64,000 nucleotides of DNA from Macrotis lagotis (taxonomy: Eukaryota > Chordata > Mammalia > Peramelemorphia > Peramelidae): NCBI RefSeq assembly GCF_037893015.1, contig NC_133661.1, positions 225,217,157 through 225,281,156 of the forward strand. The letters are read 5' to 3'. Below the pieces are notes generated by a model. It ran no database searches. It was not told where the DNA came from and was given only the letters and a program-made list of their open reading frames with translations. Positions 12,650 through 24,299 of this stretch are shown piece by piece (the first letter of the stretch is position 1; every line of letters starts with the position of its first letter). Both the position numbers and the translations under genes were made by a program.

Positions 12650-13874
12650 GTTTACATAATCACCTGGCCTTTTAAAAAATATTAGATTTTGAAAGGAGAA
12701 TTTATCATGGATATATAGTACAGGACTGAGGTATTATAACCTGAAATTCTAATAGAAGGCTACAGAAAATTTTTTATTGTTGTATTGTTGCAAAATATCT
12801 TGAAGGGTGGAGAGCATTCAAGTGAAAAGAAATGGGTTTTTGCTACTTAAAAACAAATGTGACTTTGAACAAGTCATTTTAACCTCTTTGAATTTTCCTC
12901 ATCTCTAAAATAAAGGAATTGCAATTGGACAAGACTGTATCTTAGGTCACTTCCAGCTTAGAACTCCATGATCTTATGATGTTTTCCTGGATCAAATTAA
13001 AATAGAATACTTAGATTTAGACTAGTCTATCTATTCCTTGCTTTGCTGCTTTCCCACAAATAAATTCATTCAGCTAACTGGGACACAAGCAAACCACTCA
13101 CCAAAATCAATGGGAGGAGTCAATTAAAGACATGATTCTATATGGAGGTAGAAATATGTTTTAATTCAACATTTATCCACTGTCATATCCCTGCCACTAT
13201 AGTGTCTTGTGTGAACATTGCTAATTTACAACATTGGAATACAAAGAACCTCTTATAGTTCACTCCCAATTTAAATCACCGAGCAAAATTAACAAACAAG
13301 CAATTCATTTTCCTTCAGTTTTAAACATTAGATATGAAGCAAAAAAATTGTTGAGTATGTTTATAATGCATAATAAAGCATAACCAAAAGAACATGGAAA
13401 TTATTTGCCTTAATGAGCTACTTAGCATTTTTATAAGGGAATAGTTTTATTATTTCTGTTTTCATTATCATCTTTTGTCTATTTCTGAGTTTTACAGGTA
13501 ATAGGGAGAAGCTTGTTGGAAGGAGTTTATTAGACAGTAATTACTGTACTGTATATAAGATAATTGAGAGACTTAGACAGGAAGACAAGAGACTTAACTG
13601 TAGTCCTGGTTCTAGTACTGACTATGTGACCTTGAGAAAGTCATTTCACTGTAGTTTCATAATCTAAGATGATAGGTATGGACTAGTCTGTGAGGATCCA
13701 TCAAGCCATAGTATTCTATAATTCTACCACCATCTTTTTAAATTTGCTTGAAAAACACCACTTTGAGTTGACATCACTGAGCCAGATGCATCAGTGCTGT
13801 ATAACTACAATTATCTTTCCCCTCAGTTTAGCCTCCAGTGAGTGATAACTCTTAATAGTTTAATAAGGAAATAA

Positions 13875-13880
13875 TTTATT
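13875..13880 (-). promoter_or_regulatory. candidate poly(A) signal of SERPINA10
   Basis: First AATAAA found on the minus strand after the stop, about 405 bp downstream. Usage is inferred. Confidence 0.3.
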
Positions 13881-14285
13881 TGGCACTAAGAAAAACAAGC
13901 TAATTTTAAGGAAAACTTTCATATGGGGCCCATTCCTTCCAAGCTCTTTAACTTTCAGACTCTGTCACATTAAGCTCTACATTGCAGTCAACAGAATCAG
14001 ACTCCAGTTGAGACATAAAACCCTATTGTCAAATTAGTCAAACTGCCATGTTTTAGTGACTGAAAAAACCTGGTAAAAATATGAAAATATTCAAAAGGAT
14101 GAGAACTTCCCTAAAGTAAATAGTATCTTCATAAGATCACTTTTCCTCCCAGCAGATTTCCACATGAACCCACAAGCACAACCAAAACCAATAGGAGTTG
14201 AGGACAACCCTCTTCCCACCCCACCTTAGTCTTATGATTGACATATGCCCCTTTGGTAGCTTAAAACATTTGGATGTATTATGAA

Positions 14286-14477
14286 TTATAGAAGAGATGG
14301 GTTGACAACCCTGCCAAGGAAGAGCAGACTTTTAGATGTCTCTTCATAGATCATGAAGTGAAAGGGATGATCTACTCTGATGATTGAAGGCATCGAATAA
14401 GCAATAATTTCTGACATTGTTCCAGCAGCTGCTTCAGTTCCTCTCTCATTGACTTCAATTACTGTTCTCTGCAAAAT
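14286..14477 (-). CDS. SERPINA10: SERPINA10 exon 5 with reactive-centre loop
   Basis: Starts at acceptor ttggtag with codons for ILQRTVIEVNERGTEAAAG. The hinge is the canonical inhibitory form. P1 Tyr is at 14397-14399, followed by Ser-Met-Pro. The C-terminal strands HPFHFMIYEETSKSLLFLGR and VVNPSLL end at TAA 14286-14288. Confidence 0.95.
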   Translation of the reverse strand: MLQRTVIEVNERGTEAAAGTMSEIIAYSMPSIIRVDHPFHFMIYEETSKSLLFLGRVVNPSLL

Positions 14478-17400
14478 CTACCAATGAAAATTAAATAACA
14501 TGAAAAGAGTAGCAAACCAGGCTGTACAGTACCAAGTTGCCCCTGAGGGAAAGGTTTTTCTCCCTTGAATTCTTTTGCTTGACTCTATTTGAATTTTTTT
14601 ACCATCTTCTCAACAGGCAGGAATTGTATATATCCCTTGAAGGTCGGGGCCATAATCCAAATAAAACTTGAGAAACTTTGTCATATATTGTGAAGTTTGG
14701 GTTTCTTAAACCCTAGCAATTTAAGTCAAGACCAAGAAGGGTGAAAGACTAACAGGATATTTTCTCTAGGTCCTGGACCTGATCTAAGTGGAAAGATTAT
14801 ATTGGATGAAAGGGAGCAGGTGACCATTGATTTTAATTAGCTTTTCAAATCTAATATATTAACAGGAACCCTTGAGGAATTAGGGGCCTCACTGGTGTCT
14901 TATGTTTCCTCTTAAGTAAATAAATCTCTTAGAATCTTAGAAAGAATTAAGAAACTTAGAAATTAGAAATTTTCTTATTCAACTCCCTATTTGAAATGTT
15001 TCCTCTATAATATCCCAGAAAATAATAGTTATCTAGTCACTCCCTGGAGACCCCCCCACCCAGTAATGAAGAATTCTACCTCCAGAGGTGGCCAATTTCA
15101 TGATCATACCACTCTAATTGATAGTAAGTTATTTTCTATATTAAGCTGTAGCTTCTATCCACTGATAATACTTCTGGTACTTAATTGATCTAGGATATGC
15201 ATATCTTGACTAATTTGAAGCCTAGCAAGGGGCACTAGAGCCTCCCCTCAATACATTGTAGAGCTATAAACAAAATAGTATATAGTATTTTACTATACAC
15301 ATATACATATATAGGTACATAGTCTCAACCACAAACTCCTTTGATGTTTGGACCCCCCGTGGACATTGAATTCCTTCTCTATTAGCTATAATATAGATAC
15401 CTATACATTGTAGCCACTGAATTTTTTTTTGTATTTGTTGAAATTGATAATGTGATACCTGTTCATCTAAAAACTCACAACTTACCTTAGACACTTTCAG
15501 ATCCCTTGATGGATCTGAGAGTTCACTCAGATCAGCCCAGGGTGAGAATATTGCTCTGATTCCCATCTGCTTAAGGAATTCTTGTATCTCATACTTCTGA
15601 TCTAGCTTGAACTTTGGAAAGAAAACGTCCGTTTTTCTATGGCACAAATATACATAATAATGAAAAATAGACATCTTTGGAAACTAAACATATCCTGTTT
15701 TTTTTTAAAGATTTCTGTTGGAGAGGTTATTTAAAGTGCTACTTCTTCTTATAAAGTGACCCAGCCCAAAGAAAATAACCGTCAGCTTTAAAAGTATATG
15801 ATAAAACATAACTTGAGTTTCAATGAGCCAATTATTTTCTTTGAGCAAGCTAGGAAATACCAAAACTCTCAATTGACTTTTTGGGCTGTGAAGGAGTTTG
15901 TTTTTTAAAAGAAGGTTTTATTGATTTCTTTATTGAGTTCCCCATAATATTTCTCACCACCACCAATGAATGTAGTAGAATGCATTCATTCTTCCTTAGT
16001 TCTGACTTGGCAGGACCCCTAATGATTTCAAAGTGCAATCCAGCTCAAGTGCCCTCTCTTACAAAGGGCTTTCCTGTTCCACCCAGTCATTAGTCCTCTC
16101 TCCATCGTGAAATCTCTATATGACTTTTTTTTTTTAGATTTTGCAAGGCAATGGAGTTAAGCGGCTTGCCCAAGGCCGCACAGCTAGGTGATTATTAAGT
16201 GTCTGAGGCCGGATTTGAACTCAGTTAACTCCTGACTCCAAGGCCAGTGCTCTATCCACCATGCGACCTAGCCGCCCCTATCTATATGACTTTATAACAA
16301 AAACTAACACACATTCCACTCTAAGGTTTGCAGATATGATTTTTATCCTTACAATAACACTAGGAAGTAGGTGTCATTTTTATCTCCATTTTACAGTTGA
16401 GGAAACTGAGGCAAATAGAGGCCAAATGACTTGGCCAGGTTCACATAACTAGTAAGTATCTGAGGTAAGATTTGAACTGACTGGGGTAAAATTTGAACTG
16501 GAGTCTTCCTGACTCCAGGTTTTTTATGTGTAAAATGAGCATTTTATAGCCCCTAACTTAACAGGATTTTGAGTGTCTGATGAGATAATACACATAAAGT
16601 GCTTAGCAAACTTTAAGAGAACTATACAAATGTTAGTTTCTATTTTCTCCAGGGACAAGAGTTAACCTTGAGTTCTCCAAGGCTATTCCAGCAGAACATA
16701 AGCCTCGGGCAGTTCCTAAGAAAAGTGGAAAAGATTCCATACATCTGTGTTTACTCTCTAGAACCAGATTGGTTCAGGGAGGCGATGGTCATCACTAAAA
16801 CTGGTTCTTAACCTGGAGTCTGAACTTTTTTATCTAATTTTGATATTTGCATTTCAGTATATTTGGTCTCCTCTTTAGTCCTTTGTATTTTTTAAAATGA
16901 ATTCTTAGACATTTGTGGGTAGGTAACTACATAGCACAATGAATATAGAGGGTACTGGACCTAGAGTCAGAAAAATTCCGAACTAGACTCTGATACTTAC
17001 TACTCATGTAACCCTGAGCAAGTCATTTAACCTCTGTTTGCCTCAATTTCCTCATCTGTAAAATGAGAACAATCCAGAGTTATGAGAATCAAATGAGATA
17101 ATTGCAAAGTGCTTAGCACAGTACCTGACCCACAATAAGAGCTATATAAATAAGCTTCATCATCAGACTGTCAAAAGGGTCCATGACAAAGGAGTCCATG
17201 CATTAAAAGGTTGGCTCCCAGCTAATTAATTTTTTTAGCCACATCATTTCATAAAATTCAATTTAAGATATTGGAGAATGTGATTTGAGTTAATGAAGGA
17301 AATCTTTACACTGATGAAATCTCATTTCCAGATATCCTTGAAAGATTGACTACATGTACCCTATTGACAAAAGAATGCCATTGTTATGTCTATCTTTCTC

Positions 17401-20400
17401 CCTTAAAAGGGGGACCTTTATTAAGCACCCTCTATATTCTAGGCCCTTTACAAATATTATTTGATTCCCTAAAAGAACAAGCCTCCTGACCCTACCTCCC
17501 CCATCCCTCTGAATAGCATATTATAATGGAAGGAGGGCATTAGGGTTTGTAGAGTGGCAAGAGCCCAGACTTAAGAGTCAAAAGGCCTGAGGTTAGCTAC
17601 TCATTCTGTCACTAACATCTCTTCCCCCTCTCTGGGCTTCAGTTCACTCATCTCTCAAAAGGAGGGTGGGGAGAGCAGATTAGATTAGATCTCCAAGGTT
17701 CCTTCCAGTTCTGAGAGTCATTCATTCTTGCTGTGCCATCATGGGTATTGGCGTATTCCAAACCATTTCTACTCTCATACTGTCTTACTGTGAAACTCTC
17801 AACCTTGTCTTAAGTTGATTGAGGCATGCTCTGCCATCATGGTAATGGTGTCTGCCAAACCATTGCTATTTTCATACTGTCTTTGCCTTAAGTTGGTTGA
17901 GGCATGTTTTAGTCACTTTCAGGATGACAAATGAAGAAGACATGAATTATGGCTAAAGGGAGGAAGGACCCTCTTCTGGAGTCACTCTTCAGATTCAGAA
18001 GTTAAGGAGAGAGGTTAAGATTCACAGGGAAGCCTTTTCCATTGCCTGCTTTGGTTGTCCCCAGTGCTTGAAATTCTTTCCTTCTCACCCCCTCCAGGAA
18101 GCCTTTCCTGATGGCTCCTTTTGGAAGCCTTATTCCCTCAAACTTATCATACCATTTTGTTTTGCATCTCATTAACTCATGCCTGCCATTATGATATGTT
18201 GTAGTTGCCCCTGTTGGAATCATTCATCTACAAGATGTAAACTTCTTGGAAGACCTTCTCTAATGATCATGTCCCATGTGGAGCCTATATCAGTACTTGG
18301 CACACAGTAGATATTTTTCCATTATATTGTATTGAATAGTACCTGGTTTTCATATTTCTGATCCATTTGTCCACCAACTCTCCAGTTAAGTAGTCTTCTA
18401 TAGCAAGGTGATCCCCCATCTTATCCTCAAGGACCACTAGCATGCTTGCATTTCCTTGGTAGGGTAATTTGAGGACGTGACAGTGAAAGTCTCTATCAAA
18501 TGTTGAAGCAAACTTGGCAGATCTAAACATCATAGGCACCTTGGTAGTTCTGTATTTGTCCAGGTGAAAGGTTTCAACCTCAGTCATATGAGGGTCAAAG
18601 GCAGATAGCCATTTACCTAAGAGGTAAAGTGAGAAAAATAATTGGGTTGGGGAAACTGCTGACAAAGACAAGTATTTTCATGAAGAAATCTCCAAAAGTG
18701 GCAGGTGCTAATCATCCTCTTTACCCCCAACATTAGGAAGATATTCTAATTCTACAGAAGATTAATGTGTATAAAGCAGGATGATGTGATCTATCATAAA
18801 GGAAGAGAAACATTAAGCATCTCCTTCATGCCAGGTTCTTTACAAATATCATCTCATGTGATGCTCACAACTCTGATTGCTGCTATGGGGGATAATTAAG
18901 GGAAACAGAAGCCAAGTAACTAAACCAGTAGATGTCTTGAGGGCACATTTGAACTCAAGTCCCACAAATTTCAGGTCCAGTTCCCTATCCACTGTGCTAT
19001 CTAACTTCCTCCATCAGGCCAAGCAAATACATGTCCTGGAGGTCAGGTTCTCTTCTCCTTTGGTGAAAAGCCTAGATTTATAGGTTTGATCACAGGCCAC
19101 CAACAAGAGCTATCTAGATAGACATACTGCAAAAACACTGACCTCAGAGTTACAAGATCCAACACTGAAGTTCTCCAAAAGTAGGACTGCAGAAAGATAA
19201 TTTTACCTCCCACTCATTTGAAAAAGAAAATATTACTACTTATATTACTTACTTCACAGGGTGGTTGTAAGGAAATTTTAAGGAGTAAAATTCTTGAGAA
19301 ATATGAATTATTGTTATTTTGTAAAACTCAAAAAAATTGAAGAAAACATTGAGCTCCACATGTTGCTGAGTTCCTTACTGCTTATCTTCCCTTATTTTAG
19401 TCATACAATCTTGAATTCAATACTCTTATGGTCAAATATCCATTATTTAATATTCAATTAGAGAAAGCTGGTTATAATTTTGCTTCTTCCCTTTCTGTCT
19501 TTTAAAATGATTTGCTGCTCCTCAGCCTCTCAACAAGAAAAGTGTTGACAAAGTTTTATATTTTTTAAGAGACAGAACATTGAAAGGCCAAGTGGGGAAA
19601 CATCATGACAAATCAACTCTGGAGTCAGACATGAATACAAGTCCCAGTGCTGTCATTTATTATCTGTGAGAACTTAGGCACACCACTGAATTAAGGCTAA
19701 GTGTTTTCATTTTTAAAATGGTTTTCACCACCCATCTCATGGAAATGTAGTGAGGAATACACTTTGTAGATTGTACCATACTACAGACAGTTTTCTACCA
19801 ACTCAGCGTTCTGTACTTAATGAACTCTTAATAGAATTGAACTGAAACATAAATGATTAGCAAAAAAACGAAGCCTGGTTATTTTGTTTAATCCATGCCA
19901 CCTCCCTTGTTCGAGGGATTTAGTTCCTAAATTTTGACCTCTCTAGGAATGTGAACATGTTTCACTCATTTGACCTGAGGCTTGGTCAGATTGGTTCTGG
20001 AGCAAAGGGTTTTTTCTATAATTTATGCAAGGCTTGAATATTTCTGATCAACCACTGCTGATAACCTAGCACTGGTCTTGGGTATCATTTCTCAATATCT
20101 TCCTTTATCTCAGGATAAAGGCCTAGGCAGGTTTGGCTACTTAACCCACATCCAACCTTCATTGTGGTGTACAATTCAGAGTTTACCAAATAGGAAGGAA
20201 AAAGACAAAAAGTGTATTCCTTAGGAAGAATGCATCATCATCTAGTAATACAAGATACATACCACTAAATAGGATGTAATCCACAAGGATTAATTTAGCT
20301 TCCAAATCAACCTGATCAAAGAGTTTGTGAATTTTCCCCTTGGTCTTCTTATTCACATAATGATTCATGAAACTCCTGGCCTGGGTAACATTGTAGAAAT

Positions 20401-20971
20401 TCACAGGTACATATTCCATGTCAAAATACTGCTTGGTCAAATTGAAGAAAGTCTCTTTGACATCAAAATTCTTGTGGATAAAAGCAAAACTTCCTTTTGA
20501 TAAAGCCAGCTCGTGGTTTTGGGAGATGTTGTCTCTGATCTCTTTGAAGAGAGAAGGCAAAAAAGTGGTCTCCATGCTACTTAGATTCTGCAAATTGAGG
20601 CCCTCTATGATCTGGGATCGGCTCTGCCCTCTGGCTGCCAGCAATAAAGTAGTCATTGCAAAGGAAAGGCCAAAAGGAGAGAAAACTATGTTGCCATCAT
20701 GTTTCATGGTGATTTTTCGGAACAGGTTGAACCCAAAGTTGGCATTCTTTTCTAAGAGTTTCCATTTATCCAATGCTGGCCAGGGTTCCTCCTCAGATGA
20801 TGTCAAGGCTTCGTTACTCTGGGGATATTGTTTGTCTCCATCCATTTGGTTGTGATTGAGAAAGGTGTAGTTCTTCAAAACCTCTATCTTCCCTGGTTCC
20901 CAGTCTTTAGTAGTACCCAGTACCAGCCATACTTCCCCAAGGAAGAGGATGAGGCAGAAAGCTGTTTTCAT
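14286..20971 (-). CDS. SERPINA10: SERPINA10, protein Z-dependent protease inhibitor (join of 14286..14477, 15486..15636, 18343..18616, 20263..20971)
   Basis: Secreted clade-A serpin made in liver. In the family it inhibits membrane-bound factor Xa with protein Z as cofactor, and factor XIa directly. Four coding exons join without a frame break into 441 codons (human about 444). Order: signal peptide MKTAFCLILFLGEVWLVLG; acidic Ser/Glu-rich N-terminal extension; serpin core starting near NFGFNLFRKI; breach and shutter strands; reactive-centre loop; FLGRVVNPSLL end. The inhibitory hinge GTEAAAG and the P1-P1' pair Tyr-Ser (AYSMPS) are intact. Protein Z contact residues known from human (MxxD in KITMKHDGN, DKY in HLDKYRTTK, Asp of MGDHLA) are all present. 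Intron positions are those of the clade-A cluster. It lies convergent to PPP4R4 and upstream of SERPINA6, as in human. It appears functional. Confidence 0.95.
14478..15485 (-). other. SERPINA10 intron 4
   Basis: 1.0 kb, no recognised repeat. Confidence 0.8.
15486..15636 (-). CDS. SERPINA10: SERPINA10 exon 4
   Basis: A 151-bp exon, acceptor gtgccatag, donor GTAAG. It encodes DVFFPKFKLDQKYEIQEFLK, then MGIRAIFSPWADLSELS and DLKVSK, the helix and strand segment before the reactive loop. It starts with one base completing the Arg codon and ends on a codon boundary. Confidence 0.94.
16125..16278 (-). mobile_element. MAR1-like SINE in SERPINA10 intron 3
   Basis: Reverse copy with poly-T start and cctagccgcccc end. 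Confidence 0.9.
16330..16520 (-). mobile_element. MIR-type SINE
   Basis: Core cattttacagttgaggaaac and a tcctgactccagg end. Confidence 0.7.
16925..17155 (+). mobile_element. MIR-type SINE
   Basis: Forward copy with tgagcaagtcatttaacctc and tgcttagcacagtacctgac. Confidence 0.72.
18030..18325 (+). mobile_element. L2-type LINE 3' end abutting SERPINA10 exon 3
   Basis: Blocks aggaagcctttcctgatgg and cagtacttggcacacagtag end about 20 bp before the minus-strand donor of exon 3 (intron base 1 at 18342). The element is antisense to the gene. Confidence 0.65.
18343..18616 (-). CDS. SERPINA10: SERPINA10 exon 3
   Basis: A 274-bp exon, acceptor cctcttag, donor GTAC. It encodes KWLSAFDPHMTEVETFHLDK, then VPMMFRSAKFASTFD and the strand containing HCHVLKLPYQGNASMLVVL. 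Asp-Lys-Tyr and MGDH, which contact protein Z in the human complex, are present. The exon ends within the Arg codon of NMKTR. The intronic side of its donor is only about 20 bp from an L2 fragment. Confidence 0.94.
18811..19010 (-). mobile_element. MIR-type SINE in SERPINA10 intron 2
   Basis: atcatctcatgtgatgctca and ccctatccactgtgctatct. Confidence 0.65.
19600..19790 (+). mobile_element. MIR-type SINE in SERPINA10 intron 2
   Basis: Diverged forward copy with ctctggagtcagacatgaat and cacccatctcatggaaatg. Confidence 0.5.
20263..20971 (-). CDS. SERPINA10: SERPINA10 exon 2 (first coding exon)
   Basis: Encodes residues 1-236: signal peptide, acidic spacer (SSEEEPWPALDK) and the N-terminal half of the serpin fold, including FSPFGLSFAMTTLLLAARG and SKGSFAFIHKNFDVKETFFN. 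ATG at 20971 was chosen because a hydrophobic signal peptide follows directly. The likely acceptor lies 31 bp upstream (exon start near 21002), after a pyrimidine tract. The donor GTATGT at 20262 splits a Gly codon, as in other clade-A serpins. Sequons such as NYT, NLS, NLT and NVT suggest N-glycosylation. The 145-codon plus-strand frame over this exon is its antisense shadow. Confidence 0.95.
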
Positions 20972-21502
20972 AGTTTGTTTTGGAGACGGAGTGAATGTAT
21001 TTCTTAGCGACCAAAATTTAGGTAAAGAGGGAAAAAAAACTTTTTAAAGCCATTCATTTAAAAAAAATTATCTTTTTGCTAAGGTGAAATACTGTTTCAG
21101 AGGTTGAACCCTGTTCTATTGTGGGGGGAAATCACTTAAGATCATAGGATTTAGAATTGAAAGGGAACCTAGAAATAATTTAGCCTGACACAAACAGGAC
21201 AAAACTAGTGAGTGCTTCAGAACCAGATTAAAATGTAATTGGGAAATATTTAACTAAATAATGCAATAGAACTTAGATTATGTTAATGTGTTTTCTAAGT
21301 CAATATTTAACCATCATTAATAAGGTTTAATGACCCCCATTTCCAAAAGACCACAGTTCTAATTCACTCTTCCATCTTGCAAAGGGTGAATCTGAAGCCC
21401 AAAACTTGTTTAAGGAAATACAGGTAGTAAGTAGCAAGAGCCAGGAATAGAACATAGGTCCTCAAACCCCAACCCAGGGCACTTATCTAATAGATCAACC
21501 AG

Positions 21503-21504
<2 letters not shown>

Positions 21505-21562
<58 letters not shown>
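21505..21562. repeat. (CT)n microsatellite
   Basis: 29 CT units directly at the edge of the MAR1 SINE. Confidence 0.97.
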
Positions 21563-21566
<4 letters not shown>

Positions 21567-21709
21567 GGTTTTTGCTAGACAATGGGGTTTAAGTGGCTTG
21601 CTCAAAGCCACACAGCTAGTTAATTATTAAGTATCTGAGGTTGGATTTGAACTCAGGTACTCCTGATTCCAGGGCCTGTGCTCTATCCACTTTGCCACCT
21701 AGCCGCCCC
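21563..21709 (-). mobile_element. MAR1-like SINE next to a (CT)n run
   Basis: Reverse copy. The flanks aggttctctctct and aggttccctctct look like the target duplication, one of which has grown into the adjacent microsatellite. Confidence 0.88.
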
Positions 21710-21764
21710 CAGGTTCCCTCTCTTGTGTACTAAAAGCATCTGGTAGAGTTTAATAGGTTTTATT

Positions 21765-22012
21765 GTTTCTGTTGAGCCACTTTTCAGTTGTGTCTAACTC
21801 TTTGTGATCCCAGTTGGGATTCTCTTGGCAAAGATACTGTAATCGTTTGCCATTTCTTTCAGCTCATTTCACAGATGAGGAAACTCAGGCCAACAGAGTT
21901 AAGTGACTTACCCAGGGCCACACAGTTCATGTCTGAGATGAGATTTGAACTCAAGAAGATGTCTTCCTAACTCTAGGTTCAGAGCTTCATCCACCAAACC
22001 AGAGTTGCCTGT
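21765..22012 (-). mobile_element. CORE-SINE (MIR-related)
   Basis: Carries ttgtgatcccagttgggatt and the core cagatgaggaaactcaggcc, in reverse orientation. Confidence 0.75.
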
Positions 22013-22268
22013 TTAATTATTATAAATAGCAAAACCTTGATGAACTATAATCCAATTTACCAGAACTTCCAAATAACCAAATTTTTGTTTTGACTCCCTT
22101 GAAGAAAATGAGGCAGCCATAGTTAAAGAAACAATGGACTAAGAATCAAGAAAGAGATGAGGTCTCAGTCTGGCACTTCTGTTTACTATCTATGTGACCT
22201 TAAATGAGGAGGGATCGAAGCCAGGCTGTACAAGGGAAAGGAAGTTAAGACATTGATTGTAGATAGCA

Positions 22269-22435
22269 TTTTTCTGTTTTTCTTTTTCTTTTTTCTTTTT
22301 TGCAAGGCAATGGAGTTAAGTGGCTTGCCCAAGGCCACACAACTAGGTAAATTAAGTGTCTGAGTCTGGATTTGAACTCAGGTCCTCCTGACTCCTGGGC
22401 TGGTGCTCTATCCACTGCACCACCTAGCCACCCCC
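22269..22435 (-). mobile_element. MAR1-like SINE
   Basis: Reverse copy, T-rich start to cacctagccaccccc. The 90-codon minus-strand frame here is SINE-derived. Confidence 0.88.
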
Positions 22436-22699
22436 ATGTAGATGGCATTTTCAAAAAGTTTAAACATAAAAGGGAGGAAAGATATCTAGTGATAGATTGC
22501 TGGGCTGAATAGCTCATGTGAATGTTTTTAAGGGGGGAAGAGACCTGGCTATGCTTTTAGGCAATAGAGAATGTGCCATCTTATAGGGAAAGATTGAATA
22601 AGAGGAAATAATAGAAGATAGAAGGTTCAACCTGGCAGAGAAGACAGGATGGAAGAGGATCACTTACGCATATAGAAGGGTTTACCTTGGCAAGGATAA

Positions 22700-22915
22700 G
22701 GACCTAAGAATAGCACTTTAAAGTTTACTAAATACTTTATAAATATTATCCCATTTGATCTTCACAGTCCTAGGAAGTAGGTGCTGTCACTGTCCCCATT
22801 TTCCAGTTGAGGAAACTCAGAGGTTAAATGACTCGCACAGGTAACACATCAGTAACATAATAATACAGCAAGTGTCTGAAGCAGGATTTAAATTTGGATC
22901 AGCTAACTTTAGTGG
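22700..22915 (-). mobile_element. MIR-type SINE
   Basis: Core ccccattttccagttgagga. A forward MIR follows head to head. Confidence 0.7.
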
Positions 22916-23130
22916 ACAAGAGTCCTGGGATTGGACTCTAGAAGGTCTAGGTTTGAATCCTCCTTGAGGCCCTTTCTAGCTATGTGACTTTGGGCAAAAT
23001 TAAACTTCCAGCCTCAGTTTCCTTACCTGTAGGTTGAGGATAATAAATCTGTAGCACTTGCCTATCAGGGTTGTAAAGATCAAATGAGATCATGTAAATA
23101 AGTCATTATTATTATTATTATTATTAGCAT
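22912..23130 (+). mobile_element. MIR-type SINE
   Basis: Forward copy with agctatgtgactttgggcaa and an (ATT)n end. Confidence 0.68.
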
Positions 23131-23799
23131 CATCATCATAATCATCAATATAATATGGAACAAGGAGGAAACTTATTCTGTCAGATCACTAGAGGACAGA
23201 TGTAGGAGCAATCAGCAGAATGTAAACAAGAGTCTTTCTGATCCATAGGACAGAAAAGCTTTCTTTGATTGGAGCTGTCCAATAATAGAATGCCATATTT
23301 CATAGGGAATATAAATTCCTCCTCCCCAAAAGTGTTTAAGAGATTTGAGATCTTAAAGATGGGGTTCATGATTTGGGATGAGGGTTGATCTAATGGCCTC
23401 TAAGAGCCCTTGCATCTTTGAAATTCTATTACTCTACTTCACAGGGTTGTTCTAAGAAAAGTACTTTGCAATTATAAAGTGCTATATAGCTAGGTGCTAT
23501 GGACTGAGTGGAGGGGTCAGGATTTATAATTTCATATAGGAAAATCCCAGTGTGAAAATTTTCTACTAAAGGAGATCAATGAGTTCACTATAACTTTACA
23601 GTCTTATAGTTTCCTGGTGTAATGAGAAGTTTCAGAACTTTCTCAGGGTCACACTGAATCACTATATGTCAGCAAAAGCAGAACTTGAACCCAGGACTTC
23701 CTGATTCCTAGGCTAACCAAACCATTCTATCTCTTAGCCAAAATTGCCGCTAATACCAATGAAAATAAAACTTACAAAAATCACTAAAGTCCTACTCAT

Positions 23800-24290
23800 A
23801 AAACTTGAAAAGACTTATATGAACTGATGCAAAGTGAAGTGAGCAGAACCAGGAGAATACTGTACACAGAAATAGCAATATTGAGGGATGGCTAACTATG
23901 AATGATTTAAGCTCTCTTTTGAATGATACAATGATCTGAGATAATTCTGAAGAACTGATGAAAAATGCTATCCAACTTCAGAGAAAGTGAACTGATGGTG
24001 TCTGAATGCAGATTGAAGCACTATTTTCATATAGTTTCTTCCTTGGGATTTTTTTGTCTTTTGGTCTGTTTCTTTCACAGTATGACTAATATGGAAATAT
24101 GTTTCACATGATTGCACATATATAACACCTATATAAAATTGCGTACAAGTTTAGGAAGGAAGGAAGGAAGGAAGGAAGGAAGGAAGGAAGGAAGGAAGGA
24201 AGGAGAAAATTTAGAACACAATTTTTTTTAAATGAATGTTAAAATTTGTCTTTATATGTAATTGGGGAATAAAAATATAAATATAAATTC
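23800..24290 (+). mobile_element. LINE-1 3' end fragment
   Basis: Starts within gaactgatgcaaagtgaagtg and ends at the A-rich tail. It holds a (GGAA)n run at 24153-24203. Confidence 0.75.
24153..24204. repeat. (GGAA)n microsatellite
   Basis: 13 tetramer units inside an L1 3' end. Confidence 0.96.
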
Positions 24291-24299
24291 AGTTTTACA

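Larger units (their letters stand above)
10748..13874. other. PPP4R4-SERPINA10 intergenic region
   Basis: MAR1 at 11110, the hAT MITE at 12453, SINE-like fragments near 12840-12975 and 13590-13730. No gene seen. Confidence 0.5.

Noticed and set aside
20418..20855. 145-codon plus-strand open frame
   Set aside because: Exactly antisense to SERPINA10 exon 2; no similarity of its own.
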